The position numbers and the translations under genes were made by a program. The notes beneath the pieces were generated by a model that ran no database searches, was not told where the DNA came from, and saw only the letters and a list, made by a program, of their open reading frames with translations. This document shows positions 10,596-19,173 of a stretch of 64,000 nt of DNA, piece by piece. Position 1 is the stretch's first letter. The number at the start of each line of letters is the position of its first letter. The stretch is taken from assembly GCF_900106535.1 (NCBI RefSeq), contig NZ_FNOH01000002.1, forward strand, positions 62,001 to 126,000. Direction: 5' to 3'. The stretch comes from Myxococcus xanthus. Its GTDB lineage: Bacteria > Myxococcota > Myxococcia > Myxococcales > Myxococcaceae.

Positions 10596-11752
10596 AACGT
10601 CCGCGCGAGCACCTCGACGGCGGCGGCGAAATCCTCGGGCTGGGGCAGCAGCGACAGCACGAGGAAGGCGCCGCCGCCGAAGTCGTAGAAGTAGCCCGGC
10701 TGCACCCGCACGCCCGCGTCCAGCAGGGCCAGGCAGGTGGCCTCCTCACCGGGCGCCCTCGGAATCCGGACCACCGCGCTCCACCCGCCCTCCGCCGGCA
10801 CCACGTCCCAGTTGGCGTCGCGAGGCCGGGCCGCGAGCAGGCGCTGGCGGTTGCCCCTCACCCGCTCCAGCACCGCCGCCTGGAAGCGCGGCGCATGGGC
10901 CAGGAGCGCGGGCAGGACCCGCTGCACGAGCGTGCCCACGGGCAGGTACGTGTCCCCCACCCAGTCCAACCGGGCCAGCGCCTCGTCACGGAGCGCCGCG
11001 GGCCCGCCCACGTGCGTCCACGCCAGCTTGAGTCCGGGCAGCCCCGCGGACTTGGAGAGGCCGGAGAGGGCGAAGGTGAGCATCGGCAGCGCGCGCCCCG
11101 CCACGGTGGCCACGCGCCCGGGCGCCGGCGCCGATGCGAAGGGCGAGAAGACTTCGTCGCAGACGAGCGCCAGCTGGCGGTGCGCGCACACGTCCGCCAG
11201 CGCCGCCAGTTCACCGTCGTGCAGGAAGTGGCCGGTGGGGTTGCCGGGGTTCACCACCAGCACCGCGCGGGTGCGCGCGTCGCACGCCGAAGCCACCTCC
11301 CCCGCGTCCAGGCCGAAGCCATGCGCGCGCGGCAAGGCATAGGAACGCGTCTGGACGCCCTCCAGGCGCGCGAGGTGCTCGAAGAGGGGGTAGCAGGGGG
11401 CCGGGACGAGAACGTTGTCCCCTGGCTCGCACAGGAGCTTGAAGAGCCAGCCGTAGGCTTCGCTGGTGCTGGAGGTCAGCAGCAGGTGCGCTTCGGAAAC
11501 CTGGGCGCCCCGCGCCGCGAAGTCCGCCACCAGCGCCTGTCGCGCGGAGGCGAGCCCCAGGGACTCGGGTTCGTAGGAGAAGGCGTCCTCGGGGGCCAGG
11601 AGCGCCGCGTCCGGCAGGGGCAACCCCACACGCGTGGGGTTGGATTCCGTCAGGTCCAGGAGGGGACGCCCGCTGGCGCGGAGCCTCTCGAGCGCCAGTG
11701 CCAGCGGGTTGGGTGTCCGTGCGAAGTCCGTCCGCGCGGAGAAGCGGCTCAC
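10586..11752 (-). CDS. pyridoxal-phosphate aminotransferase, class I/II
   Basis: A 388-residue fold-type I PLP enzyme. Visible motifs: 'LLDLTESNPTRVGLP' at the N-terminus, 'VVNPGNPTGHFL', 'LALVCDEVFSPFA' (Asp contacts the pyridine N), and 'FALSGLSKSAGLPGLKLAW' with the Schiff-base lysine. This is an aspartate/alanine/aromatic aminotransferase-like enzyme, not BioA (which is class III), despite lying downstream of the biotin genes. Its start overlaps the stop of the small upstream gene by 4 bp, suggesting coupling. Confidence 0.85.
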   Translation of the reverse strand: MSRFSARTDFARTPNPLALALERLRASGRPLLDLTESNPTRVGLPLPDAALLAPEDAFSYEPESLGLASARQALVADFAARGAQVSEAHLLLTSSTSEAYGWLFKLLCEPGDNVLVPAPCYPLFEHLARLEGVQTRSYALPRAHGFGLDAGEVASACDARTRAVLVVNPGNPTGHFLHDGELAALADVCAHRQLALVCDEVFSPFASAPAPGRVATVAGRALPMLTFALSGLSKSAGLPGLKLAWTHVGGPAALRDEALARLDWVGDTYLPVGTLVQRVLPALLAHAPRFQAAVLERVRGNRQRLLAARPRDANWDVVPAEGGWSAVVRIPRAPGEEATCLALLDAGVRVQPGYFYDFGGGAFLVLSLLPQPEDFAAAVEVLARTLGP

Positions 11753-12027
11753 AGGCCCGTTTGCAGCATGGCGTTCGCGACACGACGAATCAGGTCGCGG
11801 CGAACCTCCTTGCGGCAGTGCTCGATGGCCTTGTCGTGAGGCCGGGGAAGTTGAGGGTCGCGCGTGCGCAGAGCGGTCCGGAGCACGAGTTCCACCTTGG
11901 AGGGCTCGATGTGAAAGAGCCGAGGCCCTTCCTTTTGCAGGAAGTAGGAAAGCCCCCTCTGGTCGATGAGCTTCTTGTAGAACCGCCGGACGTCCGCGAG
12001 GAACGTGAGGTCGATGATGTCCGCCAT
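11749..12027 (-). CDS. small conserved-looking protein of unknown function
   Basis: About 92 residues from ATG 12027 (MADIIDLTFLADVRRFY), with other in-frame ATGs at 12066 and 12108; none has a strong ribosome binding site. The protein is mainly helical and charged ('FYKKLIDQRGLSYFLQKEGPRLFHIEPSKVELVLRTALR'), with no signal peptide or membrane segment. It overlaps the aminotransferase start by 4 bp and lies 132 bp downstream of bioD beyond a terminator-like hairpin, so it probably forms its own two-gene unit with the aminotransferase. I do not recognise the family. Confidence 0.6.
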   Translation of the reverse strand: MADIIDLTFLADVRRFYKKLIDQRGLSYFLQKEGPRLFHIEPSKVELVLRTALRTRDPQLPRPHDKAIEHCRKEVRRDLIRRVANAMLQTGL

Positions 12028-12125
12028 TCGTGAGGCGTTCTCGCGCGGAAAAAACGGCACGTCCATTTCACGGCCGGATGTCCCGAAAACTTGCGCAACC
12101 TGTAGCACTCGCCCTCGGAAGGAAA

Positions 12126-12158
12126 CGCGCCGGAGGCCGATTTTCCGGCCTCCGCGCG
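12126..12158 (-). terminator. terminator at the end of the biotin operon
   Basis: An inverted repeat CGGAGGCCG/CGGCCTCCG, extended by CGCG on both sides, with an AT loop; read leftward it is followed by TTTCC. It sits directly after the bioD stop. Confidence 0.7.
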
Positions 12159-12159
12159 T

Positions 12160-12843
12160 TCAGGGCAGCAACGGCCGCAGCGCGCGGCGAAACGCGGCAT
12201 GGCGGCGCCGCGCGTCGGGAAGATAGGGCACCGGTCCCAGCACCGGGACGCCGTGCCGCGACTCCAGGAGCCGCCGGTTGTCGCGCTCCGAAACATCCTT
12301 CGCGGACGTCCCGCGCGACAGCAGCACGGCCCGCACGGGAATGCGGCGCGCGGCCAGCGCCTGGAGCGACAGCGCGGCGTGGTTGAGCGTGCCCAGGCCC
12401 GCGCGCGCCACCAGCAGCACCGGCAGGCGCAAGGTGGCAATGAGGTCGATGACGTCGTGCTTCGAGTCCAGCGGCACGAACAGGCCCCCTGCCCCCTCCA
12501 CCACGGCGTTGCCCCCGCACAGCCGACGCCACGCGGCCAGCGTGACGTCCCAGTCGGGCTCGCGTCCCAGGCGGCTGGCGGCCACGCCGGGGGCCACGGG
12601 CAGGCGGAAGCGGTGAGGACACACTTCATCCACGCTCAGCGAGCTGCCCGCCGCCGCGCGCAGGGCCAGCGCGTCCGCGGGTGCACGCAGGGACGCGCAG
12701 CCGCTCTCGTAGGGCTTGAAGCCCTGGGGCCGCAGCCCCGCGTCCGCCAGCAGCGACAGGAGCGCGCACGACGCCTGCGTCTTCCCCACGCCGGTGTCCG
12801 TGCCCGTCACGAAAATCTGGAACGGCTTGCCACGCTCAGCCAC
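12160..12843 (-). CDS. bioD: dethiobiotin synthetase
   Basis: ATP-dependent ring closure of 7,8-diaminopelargonate with CO2 to dethiobiotin, the penultimate biotin step. The 227-residue protein has the BioD P-loop '[18 protein letters not shown]' at the N-terminus, 'KPYESGC', and '[13 protein letters not shown]' (Mg and substrate binding). Length is normal. It overlaps the end of bioF by 8 bp, so bioB, bioF and bioD form one leftward operon. Confidence 0.93.
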
Positions 12844-14011
12844 GGCGGACTCCCACGCTGCGCAGCGCCTCCAGCGCCAGGTCCACGTGGCCCACGGTGT
12901 GGGAAGCGGACAGGCAGAAGCGCAGGCGGCTGGTGCCCTCGGGAACGGTGGGCGGGCGGATGGCCTTCACCAGCACGCCCGCCTCGCGCAGACGGCGCGC
13001 GGCGTCCAGCGCCCGCTCGGGCTCGCCGAGGATGAGGGGGAACACGGCGCTGCGAGGCTCGGCGCGCACGCCCAAGCCGCGCAGGCCGTCCGCGAAGCGA
13101 CGGATGTTGCGCCACAGCCGCTCGCGCAGGTCCGGGTCGCCCTCCACGGCGTCCACGGCGGCCTCGGCGGCGGCGCACAGGTGCGCGGGCAGCGCGGTGG
13201 AGAAGACGAAGGGCCGCGCGCGGGATACCAGCAGGTCCGCCACCTCGCGTGAGGTCGCCACGTACGCGCCCATGACGCCCAGCGCCTTGCTCAGCGTGCC
13301 CATGCGCAGGTCCACCTCGCTTTCCAACCCCAGCTCATCGCAGAGGCCCGCTCCACGTGCGCCTAGCACGCCGGTGGCATGCGCTTCGTCCACCATCAGC
13401 GCGGCGCCGTGGGCCCGGCACGCGGCGACGATGTCGCGCAGCGGGGCCACGTCTCCGTCCATGGAGAAGACGGTGTCCGTCACCACCAGCTTGCGGCGCG
13501 CGGGCGTCTCCGCCAGGGCGCGCGTGAGCGCCTCCACGTCCGCGTGCGGATAGACGCAGACGCGGGCGCGTGACAGCCGGCAGCCATCCACGAGCGAGGC
13601 GTGGTTGAGGGCATCGGAGAAGACGGCGTCCTCCGACCCCACCAGCGCGGGGATGATGCCGGTGTTGGCGGCGTAGCCGCTGTTGAACAGGCGCACGGCC
13701 TCCGCGCGCTCGAAGGCGGCCAGCCGCGTTTCCAACCGGTGATGCGCGGCGGTGTCGCCCACCACCAACCGGCTGGCACCGGTGCCCACGCCGTAGCGCT
13801 CCACGGCGGCCAGCGCCGCGGCACGCACGGTGGGTGACGCGGCCAGCCCCAGGTAGTCATTGGACGAGAAGTTGACGAGCGTCTCGCCCCCCACGCGCAC
13901 CACGGGCCCCTGGGGAGAGTCCAGGGGCTCCAGGTAGCGGCGCAGGCCGCGCTCGGACAGGGCCTCCAGGTCCTCCCGGGCCCACGCCGCCGCGACGGCT
14001 TCATCACTCAC
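12836..14011 (-). CDS. bioF: 8-amino-7-oxononanoate synthase
   Basis: PLP-dependent condensation of pimeloyl thioester with L-alanine to 8-amino-7-oxononanoate (KAPA). The 391-residue protein shows '[10 protein letters not shown]', '[21 protein letters not shown]', '[17 protein letters not shown]', '[15 protein letters not shown]', '[11 protein letters not shown]' and the PLP lysine motif '[14 protein letters not shown]'. The AOS family also contains glycine C-acetyltransferase (Kbl), but position between bioB and bioD makes BioF clear. It lies 7 bp after bioB. Confidence 0.93.
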
Positions 14012-14018
14012 GGTGGGC

Positions 14019-15059
14019 TCAGCCTTCCTGACGCGGCTCCAGGGGGCGGATTCCCGCCTTCTCCAGCAGGGCCATGTCCTGGGTGTACTCGGGGTTGCCG
14101 GTGGTGAGCAGCTTCTCGCCGAAGAAGAGTGAGTTGGCGCCCGCCATCATGCACAGCAGTTGCGCCTCTTCGTTCATCTGCTGCCGGCCCGCGGACAGGC
14201 GCACCATGGACTGGGGCATCAGGATGCGCGCGGTGGCGATGGTGCGCACCATGTCCACCGTCTCCACGCGCTGCTGCTCCTGCAGCGGCGTGCCCTCCAC
14301 GGCCACCAGCGCGTTGATGGGCACCGACTCCGGGTGGTGCTCCTGGTTGGCCAGGGTGCGCAGCAGGTTGCAGCGGTCATCCACCGACTCGCCCATGCCA
14401 ATGATGCCGCCGCAGCACACGGAGATGCCGGCGTCGCGCACGCGGTTGAGCGTGCGCAGGCGGTCTTCATAGGTGCGGGTGGAGATGATGTCGCCGTAGT
14501 GCTCGGGCGACGTGTCCAGGTTGTGGTTGTACGCGGACAGGCCGGCCTCGCGCAGGCGCTTCGCCTGGCTCTCGGAGAGCATGCCCAGGGTGGCACACGC
14601 CTCCATGCCCAGCGCGCGCACGCCGCGCACCATCTCCAGCACGCTGTCGAACTGCGGACCGTCCTTCACCTCGCGCCACGCGGCGCCCATGCAGAAGCGG
14701 GTGGCTCCGGCGGCGCGGGCCTTGGACGCGGCATCCAGCACGTCCGGCACGGCCATCAGCTTCTCCGCCTTGACGCCCGTCTTGTAGCGAGCCGCCTGCG
14801 GGCAGTACGAGCAGTCCTCCGGGCAGCCGCCCGTCTTGATGGACAGCAGCGAACAGAGCTGGACCTTGTTGTCCACGAACACGGCCCGGTGGACCGTCTG
14901 GGCCTTGTGCACCAGGTCCAGCAGCGGGAGTTCGTAGAGGGCCCTCACCTCCGACAGCGACCAGTCATGGCGCACGTCCACGCCCGCCGGTGGCGGCGCG
15001 GCGACGTGGGCGTGACCAGAGAACTCGCTCTCGCTGGAGACAGTGGCGGTATCGGGCAT
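14019..15059 (-). CDS. bioB: biotin synthase
   Basis: Radical-SAM enzyme that inserts sulfur into dethiobiotin. The 346-residue protein carries the CxxxCxxC cluster motif in '[13 protein letters not shown]', the SAM-binding 'CMGAAWRE' region, '[13 protein letters not shown]', '[10 protein letters not shown]' with further cluster-ligand residues, and the terminal '[14 protein letters not shown]'. It is the first gene of the bioB-bioF-bioD operon; AGAGGAG precedes the ATG. A BirA-like palindrome and a TTGACA box lie 52-83 bp upstream. No bioA, bioC or bioH is in the window. Confidence 0.95.
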   Translation of the reverse strand: MPDTATVSSESEFSGHAHVAAPPPAGVDVRHDWSLSEVRALYELPLLDLVHKAQTVHRAVFVDNKVQLCSLLSIKTGGCPEDCSYCPQAARYKTGVKAEKLMAVPDVLDAASKARAAGATRFCMGAAWREVKDGPQFDSVLEMVRGVRALGMEACATLGMLSESQAKRLREAGLSAYNHNLDTSPEHYGDIISTRTYEDRLRTLNRVRDAGISVCCGGIIGMGESVDDRCNLLRTLANQEHHPESVPINALVAVEGTPLQEQQRVETVDMVRTIATARILMPQSMVRLSAGRQQMNEEAQLLCMMAGANSLFFGEKLLTTGNPEYTQDMALLEKAGIRPLEPRQEG

Positions 15060-15110
15060 GGGCTCCTCTACGGACGGATGAGGGCCCGAACGTGCGTGGA
15101 CCCCGGAAAG

Positions 15111-15142
15111 TTGTCAACGCCCGCGAGCAGGTTGGTTGACGA
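15111..15142 (-). promoter_or_regulatory. candidate BirA-type operator and -35 box of the bio operon
   Basis: TTGTCAACG at 15111-15119 and GGTTGACGA at 15134-15142 form an imperfect dyad (14-base spacer), close to the TTGTnAACC / GGTTnACAA half-sites known for BirA repressors. Read leftward, the half next to bioB contains TTGACA, a good -35 hexamer; a -10 box 17 bases further on is weak. The position 52 bp before the bioB start fits an operator-promoter overlap. Whether this host's BirA has a DNA-binding domain is not shown here. Confidence 0.45.
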
Positions 15143-15199
15143 CTCTCCAGGGTCCATCTCCCCTCAAGAGGGACTCAGCGCGTCAACTGACGCGCGGCC

Positions 15200-15469
15200 C
15201 TAGACGTGGACGCGGCGGCCCCTGCCTGCCAGGCCCACCAGGAACAACACCAGGAGTGCGCCCAGGACGGAGAACAGGAGCCCTGTCGGGTGCAGGTCGA
15301 AGACGCGGCCATCACTGCGGAAGAGCGAAGCGACGAAACCGCCCACGAAGGAGCCGGCGATCCCCAGCAGCGTGGTGGCGAGGAGCCCCATCGACTGGTT
15401 GCCCGGCATGAGCGCGCGGGCAATGAGACCCGCGAGAAGGCCAATGACCAGAAACGCGATAATCCCCAT
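15200..15469 (-). CDS. GlsB/YeaQ/YmgE family small membrane protein
   Basis: An 89-residue protein with three hydrophobic segments and the transglycosylase-associated/GlsB pattern 'MGIIAFLVIGLLAGLIARALMPG...GLLATTLLGIAGSFVGGFVASLF'. The family is stress-associated inner-membrane protein of unclear biochemical role. I chose ATG 15469 because the conserved family begins there and GGGAGGTAGTC precedes it; the open frame extends 35 residues upstream without family similarity. Confidence 0.85.
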   Translation of the reverse strand: MGIIAFLVIGLLAGLIARALMPGNQSMGLLATTLLGIAGSFVGGFVASLFRSDGRVFDLHPTGLLFSVLGALLVLFLVGLAGRGRRVHV

Positions 15470-15651
15470 GACTACCTCCCTTGCTTGTTTAGCGACGCAG
15501 GGTGCGACGCCCACCTGGGAGCAAACCTGGGTTGCCCCTCCCGTTCGTACAACTTGGCGCGGGGGGCTTGACATGGTGCCTGCCCGCTCTGCGGTCGTGC
15601 CTGCCCGTAAGGTCGCAAAAACGTCAGGGTTCCGCGCTATTCACCCAACCC

Positions 15652-17019
15652 ATGGCGAAGGCGAAGACGCACTACACCTGTCAGGCGTGTGGATACAAAA
15701 CGGCGAAGTGGCTCGGAAAGTGTCCGGACTGTGGCGCGTGGAGTTCCCTGCTGGAGGAGACGGACCCGAAGGCGGATGAACGACGTCCGGCCTGGGGTGC
15801 CTCGGGCGGTTCGGCGCGGCCCATGCTGCTCAAGGAAGTGAGCGGCGAGACGGAGACGCGCCGGCGCACGGGCATCGCCGAATTCGACCGCGTGCTGGGC
15901 GGCGGCGTGGTGAGTGGCTCCATCGTGCTGCTGGGTGGCGACCCGGGCATCGGCAAGTCCACACTGCTGCTGGCGGCGTTGGACAGGTTGGCGCGCCACG
16001 GACCGGTGCTCTACGTCTCCGGTGAAGAGAGCCTGCGACAGACGAAGATGCGCGCCGAGCGGCTCCGGGTGGAGGGAGAGGCCATCCACCTGTTCGCAGA
16101 GACGGACGCGGAGCGGGTGCTGACGGCGACGGAGGCGTTGAAGCCCCAGGCGCTGGTGGTGGACTCCATCCAGACCATGTACCTGCCGGAGCTGGGCAAC
16201 GCGCCCGGCAGCATCACCCAGGTGCGCGAGGTGGCGGGCCGGCTGATGGCCTACGCGAAGCGCACGGGGGTGCCCACGTTCCTGGTAGGCCACGTGACGA
16301 AGGAAGGTTCCATCGCGGGCCCGCGCGTGTTGGAGCACATGGTGGACACGGTCCTCTACTTCGAGGGTGAGCGGGGCCACCCGTTCCGAATCCTGCGCGC
16401 GCACAAGAACCGCTTCGGCTCCACGAACGAGATTGGCGTCTTCGAGATGAAGGGCGCGGGGCTGGTGGAGGTGTCCGACCCCTCCGCCCTCTTCCTGTCG
16501 GAGCGGCCGGTGGGCAAGTCTGGCAGCGTGGTGACGAGCACGCTGAACGGTACGCGCCCACTGCTGGTGGAGGTGCAAGCGCTGGTGGCGCCCACGGGCT
16601 ACGGCACCGCGCGGCGCACGGCGATTGGCGTGGACGGCAACCGCGTGGCGCTGCTGGCGGCGGTGCTGGAGAAGAAGGAAGAGATTCCGCTGGTGGGCTG
16701 TGACTTGTTCGTCAACGTGGCGGGCGGCATGCAGCTCACCGAGCCCGCGTGTGACCTCGCGGTGTGCGCGGCGCTGGTGAGCAGCCTCCAGAATCGTCCG
16801 TTGGATCCGAAGACGCTGGTGCTCGGAGAAGTGGGCCTCGCGGGAGAGGTGCGAGCGGTGGGTCAGGTGGAGCCCCGACTGGCGGAGGCCGCGAAGATGG
16901 GCTTCCAGCGCGTGGTGATGCCCGCGGGCAGCGCGCGGCGCCTGGAGGATGCAGGCCCGAAGATGAAGATCGTCGGCGTGGAGACGCTCGGCGACGCGCT
17001 CGTCGCGATGTTCGACTGA
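15652..17019 (+). CDS. radA: DNA repair protein RadA
   Basis: RadA/Sms is a RecA-like ATPase that promotes branch migration during recombinational repair. The 455-residue protein has the N-terminal zinc finger 'YTCQACGYKTAKWLGKCPDCGAW', Walker A 'GGDPGIGKST', Walker B region 'ALVVDSIQTM', the RadA signature KNRFG in 'AHKNRFGSTNEIG', and a C-terminal Lon-protease-like domain ('GCDLFVNVAGGMQLTEPACDLAVCAALVSS', 'GEVGLAGEVRAV'). ATG 15652 (MAKAKTHYTC) matches the family N-terminus; the frame is open 150 bp further upstream without similarity. Confidence 0.95.
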   Translation: MAKAKTHYTCQACGYKTAKWLGKCPDCGAWSSLLEETDPKADERRPAWGASGGSARPMLLKEVSGETETRRRTGIAEFDRVLGGGVVSGSIVLLGGDPGIGKSTLLLAALDRLARHGPVLYVSGEESLRQTKMRAERLRVEGEAIHLFAETDAERVLTATEALKPQALVVDSIQTMYLPELGNAPGSITQVREVAGRLMAYAKRTGVPTFLVGHVTKEGSIAGPRVLEHMVDTVLYFEGERGHPFRILRAHKNRFGSTNEIGVFEMKGAGLVEVSDPSALFLSERPVGKSGSVVTSTLNGTRPLLVEVQALVAPTGYGTARRTAIGVDGNRVALLAAVLEKKEEIPLVGCDLFVNVAGGMQLTEPACDLAVCAALVSSLQNRPLDPKTLVLGEVGLAGEVRAVGQVEPRLAEAAKMGFQRVVMPAGSARRLEDAGPKMKIVGVETLGDALVAMFD

Positions 17020-17105
17020 GCCGACGCGGGCACAGCGTTGGCGGCAACGGATAACCTGGGAGCGGGCACCGCTAAATGACGGGGTGCCCATCCCGGGGGA
17101 CCTCC

Positions 17106-18446
17106 ATGCTGCTTCGATGGGCGCTGCTGCCACTCCTGCTCTTCGCCGTGAGCTGTTCGGCCTCTCGCCGCGTGCGTCTCGACATCGGCGATGAGGCACC
17201 CATCCTCGTCGCACCTCCGGACGCGACAGAGGCCAATCTACGAGCTTCCCAAGTAGAGGCTGGTGCGTTTCAAGAAGCGCTGGCGAGACTCGCCTGGGAC
17301 GTGCGGCCCGCTCGACAGCCACTGAATCACGCACGACTCCTGATGGGCGTACCTCGGCGGAGCGGCGTGTACTGGTACGAGGGCCGCAGCCAGCGGCTCA
17401 TCCCCCAAGACGAAAGCGACCAAGGTCCTCGCTTACGGATGTCGTACGCGGACGACGAACTCACGCGAGCGTACGGCCCGTGGTGTCACCGCAAGGGCCA
17501 GTCTCGCGATTGCCTGCGCCTCCTGGACGAAGGGCCGCTCATTGCGAGCGACGGCAAGTACGCGTTGGCCATGGCCATCGCCATGGACTCGGTCTGGGAG
17601 GAGACCACCGAAGCGTTGGAAGGCATGACGGACCCTCAGGCCGTGATGGCAACGGTGACAGCGTCGGTGAGCATGTATCTGCTTCTCTGGGCGCTGCCGG
17701 AACCCACGAGCAAGGGAGTCGCAGCGCTCATCACCGCGACCGCCATTGCCTATCTGGGAGTCGACATGGTGTGGCGGCTGCTTGACGGATGGGTGTCACT
17801 GGTCCGAACGGTGGACCACGCCACTACGTTCGAGCAACTCAGCGAAGCCGGCGAGTCCTACGGAGAAGTCCTTGGCGTGAATGCAGCCCGGGTCTTCGTC
17901 ATGCTGGCCACTGCCGCCATCGGAAGCACCGCGGGGCTCGCGGCAAAGTCCTCGTCACTGCCCAACTCCGCGCAGGCAGCCCTCGCCATCGAATCCCAGG
18001 CAGGGCTTCGATTCACGTCCATTGGCAACGTGGGTTCGGTGGCGATGACCGCCGAGGGTTTTACCGTCGCCCTGGCCCCCACCGCCGTGGCCATGTCGAC
18101 GCAGGACTCTTCAAAACGCTGGACGCACCGGCACCATCTCGCCACGAACAAAAACAGCGTGTCCACGGCACGCGGTGGCCCCTGGACACCGAGGTTCGAG
18201 GAGTTCTTCAAGAAGGCGGGGATGGAGCTGAAGGACCCAGAGAACATCGTCCCCGTTCAGGGACATCATGGACCGCACCCACAGGAGTATCATGCGTTGG
18301 TCTTCGCGAGACTCCGTGATGCAACCCGAGCATGCCGCACCGTGGAGTCCTGTCGGAAGGCGCTGACCTCGGCGCTCAGCGAAATGGCGGAGGAAGTCAT
18401 CACGCAGGGAACAGAGCTCAACAGGCTCGTGACCCGGGGCAAGTAA
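17106..18446 (+). CDS. SitA-like polymorphic toxin lipoprotein with AHH nuclease domain
   Basis: A 446-residue lipoprotein (signal ends at about Cys17, 'FAVSC'). A central part with three or four hydrophobic helices (about 150-320) is followed by a C-terminal domain of about 105 residues with the AHH (HNH/endonuclease VII superfamily) pattern: His343-His344 in 'HRHHLATNKNS', then 'WTPRFEEFFKKAG', and the second histidine set 'NIVPVQGHHGPHPQEYH'. SitA toxins of Myxococcus are lipoproteins of this plan that pass between kin through outer-membrane exchange, each with an immunity gene just downstream. That assignment is inference from architecture. The start ATG 17106 follows GGGGGA; an immunity-type gene follows after 15 bp. 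A homologous toxin lies at 40692-42014. Nuclease activity is predicted, not shown. Confidence 0.75.
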   Translation: MLLRWALLPLLLFAVSCSASRRVRLDIGDEAPILVAPPDATEANLRASQVEAGAFQEALARLAWDVRPARQPLNHARLLMGVPRRSGVYWYEGRSQRLIPQDESDQGPRLRMSYADDELTRAYGPWCHRKGQSRDCLRLLDEGPLIASDGKYALAMAIAMDSVWEETTEALEGMTDPQAVMATVTASVSMYLLLWALPEPTSKGVAALITATAIAYLGVDMVWRLLDGWVSLVRTVDHATTFEQLSEAGESYGEVLGVNAARVFVMLATAAIGSTAGLAAKSSSLPNSAQAALAIESQAGLRFTSIGNVGSVAMTAEGFTVALAPTAVAMSTQDSSKRWTHRHHLATNKNSVSTARGGPWTPRFEEFFKKAGMELKDPENIVPVQGHHGPHPQEYHALVFARLRDATRACRTVESCRKALTSALSEMAEEVITQGTELNRLVTRGK

Positions 18447-18461
18447 CGGTAAGACTCCGCC

Positions 18462-19031
18462 ATGGCACATCGCTACTTCGCGCTGTCCGAAGACGTCCAG
18501 CCAGGGCACTGGTATCTGGGTGAGCCTCGACGTGCCGTGACGCACGAAGAGGCGGACGCTTGCGAGTTCACTGCTGGAAGGCCCATCTCCATCCAGGGCC
18601 GCATGAAAGTCCCCGTTACCGCGACAGGCCGGCCATTGGACTTTTCGACCGCGGGAATCAGCGCCACCCCCATCGTCCACGTCAAGGTGGCAACCCGCCT
18701 CTCGGAGCTGGCGCCCGACGACGTGCAGTTCATCCCCGTGGACGTCGAAGGCCAGCCGGATCAATACCTCATCCTCGTAGCGACGAAGCTCATTCGGTGC
18801 ATTGACCCGAACGCGAGCAGAGAAGTCCGCTACTGGAAGCCGGAGCACGGCCAACCCGAGCGAGTGGGCGAATACCGCTCCGTCGCGGGCCTGCGCATCG
18901 ACCCGGGCCTTGTGGGCAGCGCCAAGCTGTTCCGGACATGGGGCTGGGACATCGCCCTGATTGTCTCTGAAGACCTCAAGGTGGCCATCGAGCAGGAGCA
19001 GACCACGGGCGCACGCTTCACCGAGGTGTAG
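18462..19031 (+). CDS. Imm11-family immunity protein (partner of the upstream toxin)
   Basis: A 189-residue soluble protein starting MAHRYFALSEDV, with no signal peptide. It matches the prophage protein at 40110-40688 along its length: both have 'RxYFxL...W.L..P', a central strand region 'PxxVxxRxxxxFRE/LSELAPDDVQFxPVxxEGQ', 'LxxxxxxIRCID', 'YRSVxGLRID' and 'VFRxWGWxxxxIVxExxKxAxE...FxEV'. This is the pattern of the Imm11 (DUF1629) immunity family. It is 15 bp downstream of the AHH toxin, so it should bind and neutralise that toxin in the cytoplasm. Confidence 0.75.
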   Translation: MAHRYFALSEDVQPGHWYLGEPRRAVTHEEADACEFTAGRPISIQGRMKVPVTATGRPLDFSTAGISATPIVHVKVATRLSELAPDDVQFIPVDVEGQPDQYLILVATKLIRCIDPNASREVRYWKPEHGQPERVGEYRSVAGLRIDPGLVGSAKLFRTWGWDIALIVSEDLKVAIEQEQTTGARFTEV

Positions 19032-19173
19032 ACCGGTCTCCCTGAAGGATTTCACCAAGGGGTCCAGCGCCCCAGCAACCCTGCGCTTGCTTACAGAAGT
19101 CGTCCCAAACAGTACTCCGGGAAACTGCCCTCTCAAGGTGCTGACAGGCTCAGCCTCCTCGTAAATCAGACGC

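Noticed and set aside
10586-11752. BioA completing the biotin pathway
   Set aside because: The PLP motifs are of class I/II aminotransferases, not class III as in BioA, and a terminator separates it from bioD.
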